Notes under the pieces: model-generated
What the model was told of the DNA's origin: nothing
The model's input: only the letters and a program-made list of their open reading frames with translations
The model's database searches: none
From: Pegoplata infirma
Lineage: Eukaryota; Arthropoda; Insecta; Diptera; Anthomyiidae
NCBI GenBank assembly: GCA_963921195.1
Contig: OY992537.1
Coordinates: forward strand, 151,003,844 to 151,067,843
Direction: 5' to 3'
DNA: 64,000 nucleotides
Part shown: piece after piece, positions 34,653-47,349 of the stretch
How positions within the stretch are numbered: position 1 is the stretch's first letter
How the letters are laid out: every line of letters starts with the position of its first letter
Program-made: the position numbers and the translations under genes

Positions 34653-35168
34653 TACAGGTATAATTACATTTGCCATTTTTTGTATTTTTTCTATTTGGAA
34701 GAACAGTGCTAATATATATTCATAGGAAAGCTGACCAAGTGTAAAAAGTATGACAATATCATGAAATATCAAAAATATCAAAAAGTCAAAAAATATACGT
34801 CGGTTAATGATAATTTTGCTAAGACTGTCAAAAAAAGATAAAAATTTTGAACCTACACGCAAAAAAAAACTGGTGTAAGATTTACTACTGTAGCTTAGGT
34901 AACATTTTTTTTATATGGTTTCAAAAAAAAAGTACAAGTCATATTTAAATTTCCAAAGTTTGAATAAAAATTACCGTTGGCATTTATTTAGTATTATAAC
35001 AAAGTTCACTTTGTAGCCCCTTTTATTTTCAAATTCCTTTTTAATTTTTAAATATTTGACATTATTGTTTTTTCCATGTGTAAACTTTATAATTTTACCT
35101 AAGATATTTGGAAAATATCTTAAGTTTAGTGTGATAATATACTGTGTTACCTCAACATACTAAAAAAT

Positions 35169-36791
35169 GTTGAGATTGCTAGAAATAGAATTGTAGTGTT
35201 GGAAACTGTCAAAATTTATTCTGTAGAAACTATAAATATTCACATATATAAAAAACAGTTTTCATTAACAAGACAAACCGACATTTAAAATCCTACTGAA
35301 GATGACACTAACTGGGGTGTTTGAAACCGGTATAGGAAATACCAGAAATGTCTATAATTTTTAGAAATTCAATTTTTCTTCTGCATTTTTTCAACTTGAA
35401 CCCTTATAACAAATATAATTTGAGCCCGTGCTCGATCTGTACTTACAGAAAAAATCAAATAAAATTACTGACAAAATATGTCGCCATTAGGCACGTCTCC
35501 GAAACAGAAAAAGCAAATTCCTTCATTTGTGTCTGCAATTCCAGATCATGTTGGTAACCCTTGCAAAATAATGTAAGAGACAAAAAAGTTGAAAGAAAGT
35601 ATGAAGTGAGGTTGAGATTGCTAGAAATAGAATTGTAGTGTTGGAAACTGTCAAAATTTATTCTGTAGAAACTATAAATATTCACATATATAAAAAACAG
35701 TTTTCATTAACAAGACAAACCGACATTTAAAATCCTACTGAAGATGACACTAACTGGGGTGTTTGAAACCGGTATAGGAAATACCAGAAATGTCTATAAT
35801 TTTTAGAAATTCAATTTTTCTTCTGCATTTTTTCAACTTGAACCCTTATAACAAATATAATTTGAGCCCGTGCTCGATCTGTACTTACAGAAAAAATCAA
35901 ATAAAATTACTGACAAAATATGTCGCCATTAGGCACGTCTCCGAAACAGAAAAAGCAAATTCCTTCATTTGTGTCTGCAATTCCAGATCATGTTGGTAAC
36001 CCTTGCAAAATAATGTAAGAGACAAAAAAGTTGAAAGAAAGTATGAAGTGAGGTTGAGATTGCTAGAAATAGAATTGTAGTGTTGGAAACTGTCAAAATT
36101 TATTCTGTAGAAACTATAAATATTCACATATATAAAAAACAGTTTTCATTAACAAGACAAACCGACATTTAAAATCCTACTGAAGATGACACTAACTGGG
36201 GTGTTTGAAACCGGTATAGGAAATACCAGAAATGTCTATAATTTTTAGAAATTCAATTTTTCTTCTGCATTTTTTCAACTTGAACCCTTATAACAAATAT
36301 AATTTGAGCCCGTGCTCGATCTGTACTTACAGAAAAAATCAAATAAAATTACTGACAAAATATGTCGCCATTAGGCACGTCTCCGAAACAGAAAAAGCAA
36401 ATTCCTTCATTTGTGTCTGCAATTCCAGATCATGTTGGTAACCCTTGCAAAATAATGTAAGAGACAAAAAAGTTGAAAGAAAGTATGAAGTGAGGTTGAG
36501 ATTGCTAGAAATAGAATTGTAGTGTTGGAAACTGTCAAAATTTATTCTGTAGAAACTATAAATATTCACATATATAAAAAACAGTTTTCATTAACAAGAC
36601 AAACCGACATTTAAAATCCTACTGAAGATGACACTAACTGGGGTGTTTGAAACCGGTATAGGAAATACCAGAAATGTCTATAATTTTTAGAAATTCAATT
36701 TTTCTTCTGCATTTTTTCAACTTGAACCCTTATAACAAATATAATTTGAGCCCGTGCTCGATCTGTACTTACAGAAAAAATCAAATAAAAT
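35169..36791 (+). repeat. 442-bp tandem repeat, 3.7 near-identical units
   Basis: Units begin GTTGAGATTGCTAGAAATAG at 35169, 35611, 36053 and 36495, exactly 442 bp apart; the fourth stops at about 36791. I saw no differences among units, implying a very recent duplication. Each unit holds a 32-codon frame starting MSPLGTSPKQKKQIPSF and a 20-codon frame starting MTLTGVFETGIGNTRN. The phrase GAAGATGACACTAACTGGGG with GAAACCGGTA resembles a motif common in insect dispersed repeats. Confidence 0.95.
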
Positions 36792-37100
36792 GTTCGCTTG
36801 GTTGCCTTATATTTCAAAAACTGTAAAAGTTACCAAATACACGTGTAAAATCGGCCTAATGTGTTTACGGCAATCAGCTGTTTCAATCCATTTATTTTTT
36901 TTTTGTTTTTTTTTGTTTTGTTTTTTTATTATAATTATTGCTGCAATTTTTTTGTTATATGTTTTGTAAAATAAAACTTATTATAAAAAAAAGTAAAATA
37001 AGTAAGTACATATTTTACTATTCTTCTTATTTTATAATACCTATCGTAAATAAGTTTAGTAATCTTTATGAGTTCCAAAAATTCTAACCTATTTTTTTAG

Positions 37101-37216
37101 TGTGCTGGTTTCGTGGACTATACCGCTTTAGAGGAAATGACACCAGATGTCCTGAATCTCATTAGGAGCAGTGTAAAGTTGGGTACTAAAATTGCATGCG
37201 CTAATTTATATCTCTG
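37101..37216 (+). pseudogene. Exon-like segment resembling Ecm29 (HEAT-repeat proteasome scaffold)
   Basis: A clean exon shape: TATTTTTTTAG acceptor to 37100, 116 nt fully open in one frame, then donor CTG|GTAAGA at 37217. It encodes 38 residues including LEEMTPDVLNLIRSS and VKLGTKIACANLYL. From memory this resembles the conserved 'IRSSVGLGTK-CA' segment of Ecm29, the adaptor that tethers proteasome subcomplexes. A second Ecm29-like piece follows at 37611. In the family these two regions are separated by well over 100 residues, which are not found here, so this is more likely a captured or decayed fragment than a working gene. It lies inside the TIR-bounded element 34856-42435. Identification needs a protein search. 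Confidence 0.5.
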
Positions 37217-37220
37217 GTAA

Positions 37221-37478
37221 GATATTTTGGCTGAATTGCAGTATATGGGACACACGGAAATTATAAAAACTAAAAACGACATCCGAAGGCCGGCTACGCA
37301 AAAAAAAAATTTAAGATGTCCCTTTCCTGGATGTCACTAGTAAAGAGGACCTCAAACAAGTTCCCGGCGCCAGTCATCAATAATTTTTTTTTTCTTTTTT
37401 AATTCTAAAGCGGATGGCGTTTTTAGTTTTTTCGATTTCAGTGTGCCCCATAAACTGCAATTTTGCCGATATTTTTTT
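37221..37478 (+). mobile_element. Foldback/MITE element M, copy 1
   Basis: Ends TATTTTGGCTGAATTGCAGT and inverted TATCGGCAAAATTGCAGTTT, continuing into CACACGGAAAT/CACTGAAATC. Contains CCGAAGGCCGGCTACGC and GTTCCCGGCGCC, shared with 55036-55520. It begins four bases after the splice donor of the exon-like segment. Confidence 0.75.
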
Positions 37479-37610
37479 GCGAGAATTTTAACAAATTGTT
37501 TTTTAACGATAAAAGCGTTTAGATTAGCATTCATTTAGGCAAATAAATGACCCCCTTAATTGGAAAATATGAATAGCTAAAAGTTTGAAATCGACCGTAA
37601 ACGAAAGTGA

Positions 37611-37745
37611 TCGCATTCGTTTAATAACTTAATCAGTGGCGTACAGGGACGCACATTTCTTGAAAAGATGCTGCAAGCTTTGGCTGCTTTATGTAAGGGA
37701 TTAGATGTCAACATGAAATATGTGATCGTATTCTTGAATCGGCCA
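37611..37745 (+). pseudogene. Second Ecm29-like coding remnant
   Basis: An open frame of 45 codons between two TGA stops contains NNLISGVQGRTF and EKMLQALAALCKGLD. This resembles the Ecm29 region '(I)SGL.GRTW.GKE.LL.ALA.LC'. Relative to that pattern about two residues (the G-K of GKE) appear missing. No good splice acceptor is seen upstream. Same strand as and downstream of 37101-37216, in the order expected for one gene but with intervening exons absent. Read as a decayed or captured gene fragment. Confidence 0.45.
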
Positions 37746-37849
37746 TGAAGGAATGTCGAAAAGAAGAACCACAATATTGTATTAGAACAGTTGTAACAGG
37801 GTCGTTTTGAATAAGTGAGAACAATAAAAATATAATTGCCAATTGGTAA

Positions 37850-40800
37850 GAAAATTTATAATCGGTAAAAAATTTTATATAGAAAATTTATAATCGATAA
37901 AAAAATGATCTATAGAAAATTTATAATCTTTAAAAAATTTTCTTTTTATTACAAATTTTATTAAAAAAACAATTTTCCGTAGAAAATTTATAATCAATAA
38001 AGAAAATTTAAAATCGAAATAAAATTCTGTAGAAAATTTATAATCGATAAAAATTTTTCCTTATAAAATTTATAATCGATAAAAAATTTTCTATAGAAAA
38101 AAAAAAATTTTTCTATAGAAAATTTATAATCGATAAAAAATTGTCTATAGAAAATTTATAATCGATAAAAAATGTTCTATAGAAAATTTATAATCGATCA
38201 AAATTATCTTTAGTAAATTTATAACCGATAAAAAATTTTCTAAACAAAATTTGTAATAAAATTGATCGATTATAAATTTTCTATAGAAAATTTATGATCG
38301 ATAAAAAATTTATAATCGATAAAAAGTTTTCTGTAGAAATTTTATAATCAATAAAAACGTTTCTATAGAAAATTTATAACCGATACAAAATTTTCTATAG
38401 AAAATTTATAATATAGCATGATAAAATTGGTTTAACGATTATAAATTTTCTATCGAAAATTTTTATAGAAAAATATTTTCTATCGAAAATTTATAATCGA
38501 TCATAAATTTTCTATAGAAAATTTCTTTAACCGATTATAAATTTTCTATAGAAAATATTTTTCTATAAAAATTTTTTGTCGATTATAAATTTTATATAGA
38601 TAATTTTTTATCGATTTTCTATACATAATATGTTATCGATTATAAGTTTTCTATAGAAAATTTTTTATCGATTATAAATTTTCTATAGAAAATTTTCTAT
38701 AGAAAATTTTTAATCGGTTATTAATTCCTACGGAAATTATTTTTATCAATTATAAATTTTCTATAGAAAACTTTTAATCGATTATAAATTTTCAATCGAA
38801 AATTTTTTATCGATCATATATTTTCAATAGAAAATTTTTTATCGATTATATATTTTCTATAAAAAAAATTTTATCGATTATAAATTTTCTATGGATAATT
38901 TTTTATCGATTATATATATATTATCGATTATAAATTTTCTATAGATAATTATTTATCAAAAAATAAATTATGTATGTATAACAAATTTTTTATCGGTTAT
39001 AAATTTTCTTTAGAAACTTTTTTATCGATTATAAATTTTTAATAGAAAATTTTTTATTTTCTATATAAATTTTTTATCCATTTTTCTATACACTTTTTTT
39101 TATCGATTATAAATTTTCAATAGAAAATTTTTTATCGATTAGAAATTTTCTATAGATAATTTTTTATTGATTATAAATTTTCTATAGATAATTTTTTTTT
39201 CGATTATAAATTTTCTATAGATAATTTTTTATCGATTATAAATTTTCTATATATAATTTTTTATCGATTAGAAATTTTCTATAGATAATTTTTTATCGAT
39301 TATAAATTTGGTATAGATAATTAGTTATCGACAGATAATTAATTATCGATTAAAAATTTTCTATCGAAAATTTTTTATCGATTTTAAATTTTCTATCAAA
39401 AATTTTTTATCGATCATAAATTTAAAAAAAAAAAAATTTGTATCGATTATAAATATTTGATAGTAAATTTCTTTAACCGAATTTATAACCGATAAAAAAT
39501 TTTTTTTAGAAAATTTACAAAAATTTATAGAAAATGTATAATCGATTAAAAGTTTTTTATAGAAAACTTATAATTGATAAAAAATTATCTAAAGAAAATT
39601 TATAATCGATAAAAAATTTTCTGAAGAAAATTTATAATCGATAAAAAATTTTTGAAGAAAATTTATAATCAATAAAAAATTTTCAGAAGAAAGTTTATAA
39701 TGGATAAAAAATTTTCTATAGAAAATTTATAATCTATAAAAATTTTTCTATATCGTTGAGCTAATTTCAATTTTAGCTATCTATGTTATTAACCAGCAGA
39801 TAGCTCAAATTGAATTTCAACGATATATATTTTTATCGATTATAAATTTTTTATAGAAAATTTTTTTATCGATTATAAATTTTGTATAGAAAATTTCTTA
39901 TGGATTACAAATTTTCTATAGAAAAATTTATGATCAATAAAAAATTTTCTTTAGAAAATTTATAAACGACAAAAATTTTTTTTAAGAAAATTTATAATCG
40001 ATTAAAATTTTTTTTTTTAAAAATTTACAACCGATAAAAAAATTTTATAGAAAATTTACAAAAATTTATAGAAAATTTGTAATTGATAAAAAATTTTCGG
40101 TACAAAATTTGTAATTGATAAAAAATTATCTAAAGAAAATTTATAATCGATAAAAAATTTTATAATCGATAAAAAATTTCCTATATACATATATTTTTAT
40201 CTATTATAAATTTTCTGGAGAAAATCGTTAACAAAATTTTGAATTTTATTATGAATTTTCTTTAAAAACAATTTTTATCGATTATAAATTTTGTTATAAA
40301 TTTTTTATAGAAAATTTTTATGGATTTAAAATTTTTCCAAAAACTTTTTACCGATTATAAATTTTGTATCGAAAATTTTTATCGTTGGTAAATTTTCAAA
40401 AGATAATTTTTTATAGATTATAAATTTTCGATAGATAATTTGTTATCGATCATAAATATTCTAAAGAATTTTTTATCGATTGTGTATTTTCTATAGAAAA
40501 TTTGTTATCGATTAGAAATTTTCTATAAAAAATTTGTGATCGATTATAAATTTTCTATAAAAGCGATTACAAATTTTCTATAGAAAAATTTTTATCGATT
40601 ATAAATTTTAAATAAAAAATTTTTTATTGATTATAAATTTTATATAGATAATTTTTTATCGATTTTAAATTTTCTATGGAAAATTTTTTTTCGGCTAAAA
40701 ATTATATTATAAATTTTGTATAGAAAATATTTTATCGATTAGAAGTTTTTTATAGATTTTTTTTTTTTTTTTATCGATTATAAATTTTATATAGAAAACT

Positions 40801-41700
40801 TTTTATCGGTTATAAATATTATATAGAACATTTTTTATCGATTAGTATTTTCTATAGATTTTTTTTTTCGATTATAATTTTTTTATACATTTTCTATAAA
40901 AAAATTTTTATCGATTATAAATAAAATTTTAAATTTCGTATAGAAAACTTTTATCGATTTTAAATGTTCTATAGAAAATTTTGTATTGATTATAAATATT
41001 ATATAGAACATTTTTTATCGATTAGTATTTTCTATAGAATTTTTTTTTTTCGATTATAATTTTATTATACATTTTCTATAAAAATTTTTTTATCGATTAT
41101 AAATAAATTTTAAATTTCGTATAGAAAACTTTTATCGATTTTAAATGTTCTATAGAAAATTTTGTATTGATTATAAATTTTCTATAAAAAATTTGCTGTA
41201 GAAAATTTAAAATCGATAAAAACTTTATAAACGAAATTTATAATATAATTTATAATCGATAAAAAAAAAATATAGAAAATTTATAATGAAATTATAATGA
41301 ATAAAAATTTTCTATAGAAAATTTGTAATCGAAAAAAAAACATTTTATATAATATTTATAATCGATAAAAAATTCTCGATATAAAATTTGTAATCGATAA
41401 AAAAGTTTCTATAGAAAATTTAAAATCGATAAAAAATGTTCGCGAAAAAATTTATAATAGATAACAATTTTTTTGTAGAAAATGGAAAATGTGTAATCAA
41501 TAAAAAATTTTCTATAAAAAATTCATAATGAATAAAAAATTTTCTATAGAAAATTTATCATCGATTAAAAATTTTCTATACAAAATTTATTATTTTCTGT
41601 AGAAAATTTTATAATCGATAAAAAATTTTCTGTAGAAAATTAAAAATCGATACAAAATTTTGTGTAGAAAATTAAAAATCGATAAAATAATTTATATAGT
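37850..41700. repeat. AAATTTTCTATAGAAAATTTATAATCGAT array, multiple orientation switches
   Basis: About 3.9 kb of diverged units of roughly 32 bp joining two palindromes, AAATTTTCTATAGAAAATTT and an ATCGAT-centred block (TTATAATCGATAAAAA). Orientation of the asymmetric parts switches near 38270, 38450, 39480, 39770, 39900 and 41200. A 70-bp palindrome with different sequence (CGTTGAGCTAATTTCAATTT) interrupts at about 39754-39832. Non-coding. Confidence 0.92.
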
Positions 41701-41931
41701 AATAGGTTTAAATTTTATTTTCTAATGTTTGCAGATTTTTTTTAATTGAATGTATAATTTGACCATAATAAATAATAAATAAAAACCTTATTGGTGATTT
41801 GTTTCATTTATGTAGTAAAGAATGTTAAAAATATAAAGGTAAATGTATTAATTGATATAAGTTATTTGGTTTATTGTGTCGGAATTAATTTGTTAAATTG
41901 AATAATATATTTGAATAAGTGGTAACTTTGA

Positions 41932-42231
41932 CACAGACTAAATACAGACTCGACAGTAGAGTTTTATAAGAAAAAATGGGGAAAAACTAAGCGATTTTAG
42001 GAGAAAACACAGCGGTTTTTAGTCCGTTTTACGCTAACATGGCAACACTTTCTACGACTTAGGAGTGAGTGAAACAACAAAAACCGATCTGGCATCCATT
42101 TTTCTTATGGCGCGTTATATCAGTTTTCTCTTTCTAACCTAATTCGTAGAATAATTTGAAAATATTAACCATATGGTTAAAGAATACTTTTTTGACACCT
42201 GTCACTTATGTCGAGTCTGTATTAGTCTGTG
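41932..42231 (-). mobile_element. 300-bp MITE, 7-bp TSD (ACTTTGA)
   Basis: CACAGACTAAATACAGACTC at the left, inverted CACAGACTAATACAGACTCG at the right, TSD ACTTTGA at 41925-41931 and 42232-42238. Inserted near the right end of element D. Confidence 0.95.
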
Positions 42232-43238
42232 ACTTTGACTTGATTAAATTGATAAATTTCCTTGATCATTTTTACAAAGTTTTCTTTTATAAATGTTATA
42301 TTTTTTATAAGACAATTTTTTACCTAAGTATATTTACTAAATAGTCTTATAACTTGTTAAGTTGTATATTTACGTATAAACTTAGGTAGATTATGCCAGA
42401 TTTTTGTGTAATATTACACCTGTTTTTTTTTCGTGTACACGCAAAAAATAAAAAGGGTGAATTTAAGCAAAATTAGGGCATAAAATACCTAAGGAAAGTG
42501 TGTACCAGACCACTACCCAAGTTAAAAGCATAAAATACTCAATTCCCTTAGGAAAACGTTTATGACAAAAAACAAGGAATATATAAACAAAAAACCTTAG
42601 GTAATATTGCCGTTTAAGGAAATGAAAATTGAGCAAAAAAAAAACAAACAAATTACCCAAATTTTTTTAATTCAAATAACCATTTATAAATGATTATTTT
42701 TGACAAGAAAAGTGCTTATTAATACCTATGATTTTTGGTTTTTCCATAAAATAAAAGACGCATTTGTATACTTTATTAGTTTTTTTTATTTAAATTATAA
42801 AATATTTACTGTTATATAATTCTTAACACATTTTTAAATGAAAACCATTTAATATAATATTAATAAATTATAACATAAAAACTCACTACATGTTGATCCA
42901 TACAAAAATGGCTTCCATACGTGTCCAAGAAAACACTAGATGCAAGTATCGGCCAACCCTTAATTTTAGTTATGTATGTGTATTACAATTCCGTTTGACC
43001 GGCATATTTTTTATGATTATGAGTATCCTTATTTAATTATTTAAATGATTTTAATTATTTTTATATTATTTTTACTACAATAGGTTTATTTTTGTTTAAG
43101 TTGCTGGTTCACTGTTCGTTTTTGCATGTATGTTTGTGTTTGTACATCTACCATTTTATATTTAATGGCGTCTTCACATCTTTTAAGACTTTTCACATTG
43201 TTTTTGTGAAAAATTCCTAAGTTTATTGGTAATATAGT

Positions 43239-43845
43239 CACAGACTAAATACAGACTCGACAGTAGAGTCACAGACTAATACAGACTCGACATAAGTGAC
43301 AGGTGTCAAAAAAGTAGTTCTGAACCATATGGTTAATATTTTCAAATTATTCTACGAATTAGGTTAGAAAGAGAAAACTGATATAACGCGCCATTAGAAA
43401 AATGGATGCCAGATCGGTCTTTGTTGTTTCACTCACTCCTAAGTCGTAGAAAGTGTTGCCATGTTAGCGTAAAACGGACTAAAAACCGCTGTGTTTTCTC
43501 CTAAAATCGCTTAGTTTTTCCCCATTTTTTCTTATAAAACTCTACTGTCGAGTCTGTATTTAGTCTGTGGTAGAGTTTTACAAGAAAAAATGGGGGGAAA
43601 ATAAGCGATTTTAGGAGAAAACACAGCGGTTTTTAGTCCGTTTTACGCTAACATGGCAACACTTTCTACGACTTAGGAGTGAGTGAGACAACAAAAACCG
43701 ATCTGGCATCCATTTTTCTTATGGCGCGTTATATCAGTTTTCTCTTTCTAACCTAATTCGTAGAATAATTCGAAAATATTAACCATATGGTTCAGAACTA
43801 CTTTTTTGACACCTGTCACTTATGTCGAGTCTGTATTAGTCTGTG
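43239..43845 (-). mobile_element. 300-bp MITE (outer copy), 7-bp TSD (ATATAGT), split by its own kind
   Basis: Starts CACAGACTAAATACAGACTC at 43239, is interrupted after the first 31 bp by another copy, and resumes at 43577 to end AGTCTGTG at 43845. TSD ATATAGT at 43232-43238 and 43846-43852. The truncated MITE at 1693-1821 sits at the equivalent site in the related element. Confidence 0.93.
43270..43569 (+). mobile_element. 300-bp MITE (inner copy), 7-bp TSD (GTAGAGT)
   Basis: A complete copy in opposite orientation to the outer one. TSD GTAGAGT at 43263-43269 and 43570-43576; excision restores the outer MITE. Confidence 0.95.
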
Positions 43846-44879
43846 ATATAGTGCTGATTGACAATAGACAAAAAATGAAAGGTATGTTACATAAAATGTA
43901 AAAGACCATGTGTTATTCAAAAAAGCTTTAGATTTTTTACCTAAGGTTTGCATTATGTAATTTACACATTATCTAGATAAAATTTAACAAGCCGCGTGTA
44001 TATTCATTAAACTCCATATAAAAAAAAGTTACCAAGTTCGATTGGATATTTTTACACACGTCTTTTTTTTGTGTGTACACGCAAAAAAAAATCTGTGTCG
44101 GAGTGAGCAAAAATCTGGCATAATTTTACCAAAAATATGCTAAAACTACAACCGACGAAGTAGTTTTCGCAATTTAGCCAAAACGCTTATGTAAAAAATT
44201 TTGAAGAAAATGCTAATGCTATTTAAGTAAAAACTTGGTAAAATGTACCAAAAGAAATATGGTGAAATATACCAAAATTATTAGAAAAGCTGACTAAAAA
44301 TAATGCTAAAAATTCCACATTTATGCTAAAATAAATTTTCAATAAATTTTTGTAAAAATTTGTATATTTTTTGAATTTAAAATTTTCACAGAATAAATCC
44401 ATATTAATATAATAAATGTTGTGTAGGATTTAATTTACCACCGACCAACTGACCCTTTTTGTACAATTTTCTCGAGTGACTGCTGCCTACACCCAAAAAA
44501 AAACAATTGTGAAATTATTTAATTTTAGGGTATAATTTACCTAAGATTTTTCGCAGGAATCCAACTTGAAAAGTTTCTTTGCATATTACCCGAATCAACT
44601 TAGGTAAACTTACAAAATGCATTTAAGCATTATTTCAAATTTAATTTTGTTATTTAGCCACTATATTTAAATAAATGGTACAGTTTGATTGGTCAAATAA
44701 CGTATTTTTTTTAGGTTGATTTGATGGTTTTATATATCCCCTTCCATACAAAATGCTCAATATTATAAATTTTAATTACATTTATTTTTAATATTTTTTT
44801 TAATATAAAGGACAATTTTATAATAAAATATAAATACTAACAAGCTTAAAATACATACTTAGCATGATCAGTGACAACT

Positions 44880-47270
44880 AATTTTTTCTATAGAAACTTT
44901 CTCAAAGACAATTTTTCTATAGAAATAAAAAGACAATTCTTCTTTAGAAAATTCCTGACAGACAATTTTTCTATAGAAACTTTCTGAAAGACAATTCTTC
45001 TATAGAAAATTTCTGAAAGACTATTTTTCTATAAAAAATTTCTAAAAGACAGATTTACTATAGAAAATTCCTCAAAGACAATTCTTTAATAGAAAATGTT
45101 TTAAAACCAATTTTTCTATAGAAAATTGGTTTTAAACCAATTAAAAAAGATAATTTTTCTATAGAAAATTTCACAAAGATAATTTTTCATAGAAAATTTC
45201 TGAAAGGCAATTTTTCTGTAGAAATTTTCTGAAAGAATAGAAAATTTTTCGATAGAAAATTTCTGGAAGACAATTTTTCTATAGAAAATTTCTGAAAGAC
45301 AATTTTTCTAAAAAAAATTTTGAAAGTTAATTTTTCTATAGAAAATTTTTGAACAACAATTTTTCTATAGAAAATTTTTTATAGAAAGTTTCTGAAAGAC
45401 AATTTTTCTATAGAATATTTCTCAAAGACAATTTTTCTATAAAATATTTCTCAAAGACAATTTTCCTACAGAAACTTTTTCAAAGACAGTTTTTCTATAT
45501 AAAATTTCTGAAAGACAGGTTTTCTGTAGAAAATTTCTGAAAGACAATCTTTCTATGGAAACTTTCTCAAACACAATTTTTCCATAGAATACTTCTAAAA
45601 GGCAATTTTTATAGAAAAATTCTCAAAGACAATTATTCTATAGAAAATTTCTTAGACAATATTTCTATAGAAAATTTCTGACTGAAATTTTTCTAGAGAA
45701 TATTTTTGAAAAATAATTTTCCATAGAAAAATTCTCAAAGACAATTCCCAAGGACAATTTTTCTACAGAAAATTTCTCAAAGACAATTCTTCAATAGAAA
45801 ATTTTTTAAATATAATTTTTCTATAGAAAATTTCCCAAATATAATTTTTATATAGAAAACTTCTCAAAGATAATTTTTTAATAGAAATTAAAAAAAAAAA
45901 AAAATCTATAGAAACTTTCTCAAAGAGAATTTTTTATAGAAAATTGCTGAGACAATTTTTCTGCAGAAAATTTCTGAAAAACAATTTTTCTATATAAAAT
46001 TTCTAAAAGACAGGTTTTCTATAGAAAATTTCTAAAAAAAAAATTTTTTCTGAGAGACAATTTTTTTACAGAAAATTTCTGAAAGAAAATTTTTCTATAG
46101 AAAATTTCTGAAAGACAGGTTTTCAGAGAAAATTTCTAAAAGAAAATTTTTCTGTAGAAAATTTTTTAAAAAATTTTCATAAAAAATTTCTCAAAGACAA
46201 TTTGTTTATAGAAAATTTTTTATAGAAAATTTCTCAAGGACAATTTTTCTATAGAACATTTCTGAAAGTCAATTTTTCTATAGAAAATTTCTGAAAGACA
46301 ATTTTTCTATAGAAAATTTCTGAAAGACAATTTTTCTATAGAAAATTTCTTAAAGACAATTTTTCTATAAAAACTTTGTCAAAGACAATTTTTAAATAGA
46401 AAATTTTTCAAATACAATTTTTCTATAGAAAATGTCTTAAAGGCATTTTTAAATAGAAAATTTTTCAAATACAATTTTTTTATAGAAAATGTCTTAAAGG
46501 CATTTTTTTTCTATAGAAAATTTTTGAGAGACAATTTTTAATAGAAACTTTTTCAAAGACAATTTTTGTAAAGAAAGTTTCTTAAAGATAATTTTTCTAT
46601 AGAAAAGACAGTTTTTCTATAGAAAATTATTCTGTAAAAAATTTCGTAAAAACAACTTTTCTTTAGATATTTTTTTGTTTTTTTTAAAAAGTATCTATAG
46701 AAAAATTGTCTTTCAGAAATTTTCTGTAGAAAAATTGTCTTTCAGACATTTCTAGAGAAAAATTGTCTTTAAGAAATTTTCTATGGAAAAATTGACTTTG
46801 AGAAATTTTTAAAGAAAAATTGTCTTAATACATATTTTCTATAGAAAAATTGTATGAGAAATTTTTTATAAAAAATTGTATTTAAAAAATTTTTTATAGA
46901 AAACTTGTCTTAAGAAATTTTCTATAGTAGAATTGTCTTTCAGAAATTTTCTATAGAAAAATTGTCCTTGAGAAATTTTTATACAAAAATTGTTTTTAGA
47001 GATATTTTCTATGGAAATATTGCTTGAAATTTTTTTTATAAAAAAATTGTCTTTCAAAAAATTTTCTAAAGAAAAATTGTCTTTCAGAAATTTACTATTG
47101 AAAAAATTCTGTAGAAAAATTCTCTATTTCTGAGAGAGAATTTTTTTCTGTAGAAAAATTCTCTATTTCTGAGAAATTTTTTCTATAGAACAATTTTCAT
47201 ATTCTGAGACAATTGTTCTATAGAAAGTACCATATTGTGAGACTATTTTTCTAAAGATTTTTTTCTGTAG
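44880..47270. repeat. GACAATTTTTCTATAGAAAATTTCTGAAA array, outer AB copy
   Basis: Units of about 29 bp run forward from 44880 to about 46670; after a linker containing TTTGTTTTTTTTAAAAAGTA the array continues in reverse sense to about 47270. Unit core TTTTTCTATAGAAAATTT. Confidence 0.93.
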
Positions 47271-47349
47271 ATGCTGAATTATCACTAACCGGAATCTGCA
47301 ATCAAAAACCTCAAGTCATTTTCTGGATCTGATTTTGTGTCTACTACTG

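Larger units (their letters stand above)
34856..42435. mobile_element. 7.6-kb element, CACGCAAAAAAAAACTGG end, TA TSD (element D)
   Basis: Left end CACGCAAAAAAAAACTGGTG; right end inverted CACGAAAAAAAAACAGGTGT; TA flanks at 34854-34855 and 42436-42437. Subterminal motif GCTTAGGTAAC near the left end and an inverted CTGGCATAATCTACCTAAG near the right recur in the elements at 42438, 44078 and 44490. Contents in order: 442-bp tandem repeat, two exon-like segments, a small foldback element, about 3.9 kb of palindromic array, and a MITE. No transposase. Confidence 0.75.
42438..44075 (+). mobile_element. 1.6-kb element E1, CACGCAAAAAATAAAAAGG end, TA TSD
   Basis: Left end CACGCAAAAAATAAAAAGGG, right end inverted CACACAAAAAAAAGACGTGT, TA on both sides (42436-42437 and 44076-44077), each TA shared with the neighbouring element. 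Subterminal GGGCATAAAATACCTAAGG at left and CTTGGTAACTTTTTTTTATA (inverted) at right. A related inverted copy lies at 1822-9170. Carries two MITE copies at 43239-43845. Non-coding. Confidence 0.75.

Noticed and set aside
35348..36569. Repeated 69- and 76-codon frames in the 442-bp units
   Set aside because: They are identical because the DNA repeat is identical, lie on opposite strands over each other, and show no domain or codon evidence.
37577..37774. 65-codon minus-strand frame
   Set aside because: It is antisense to the Ecm29-like plus-strand segment, which has the recognisable motif.
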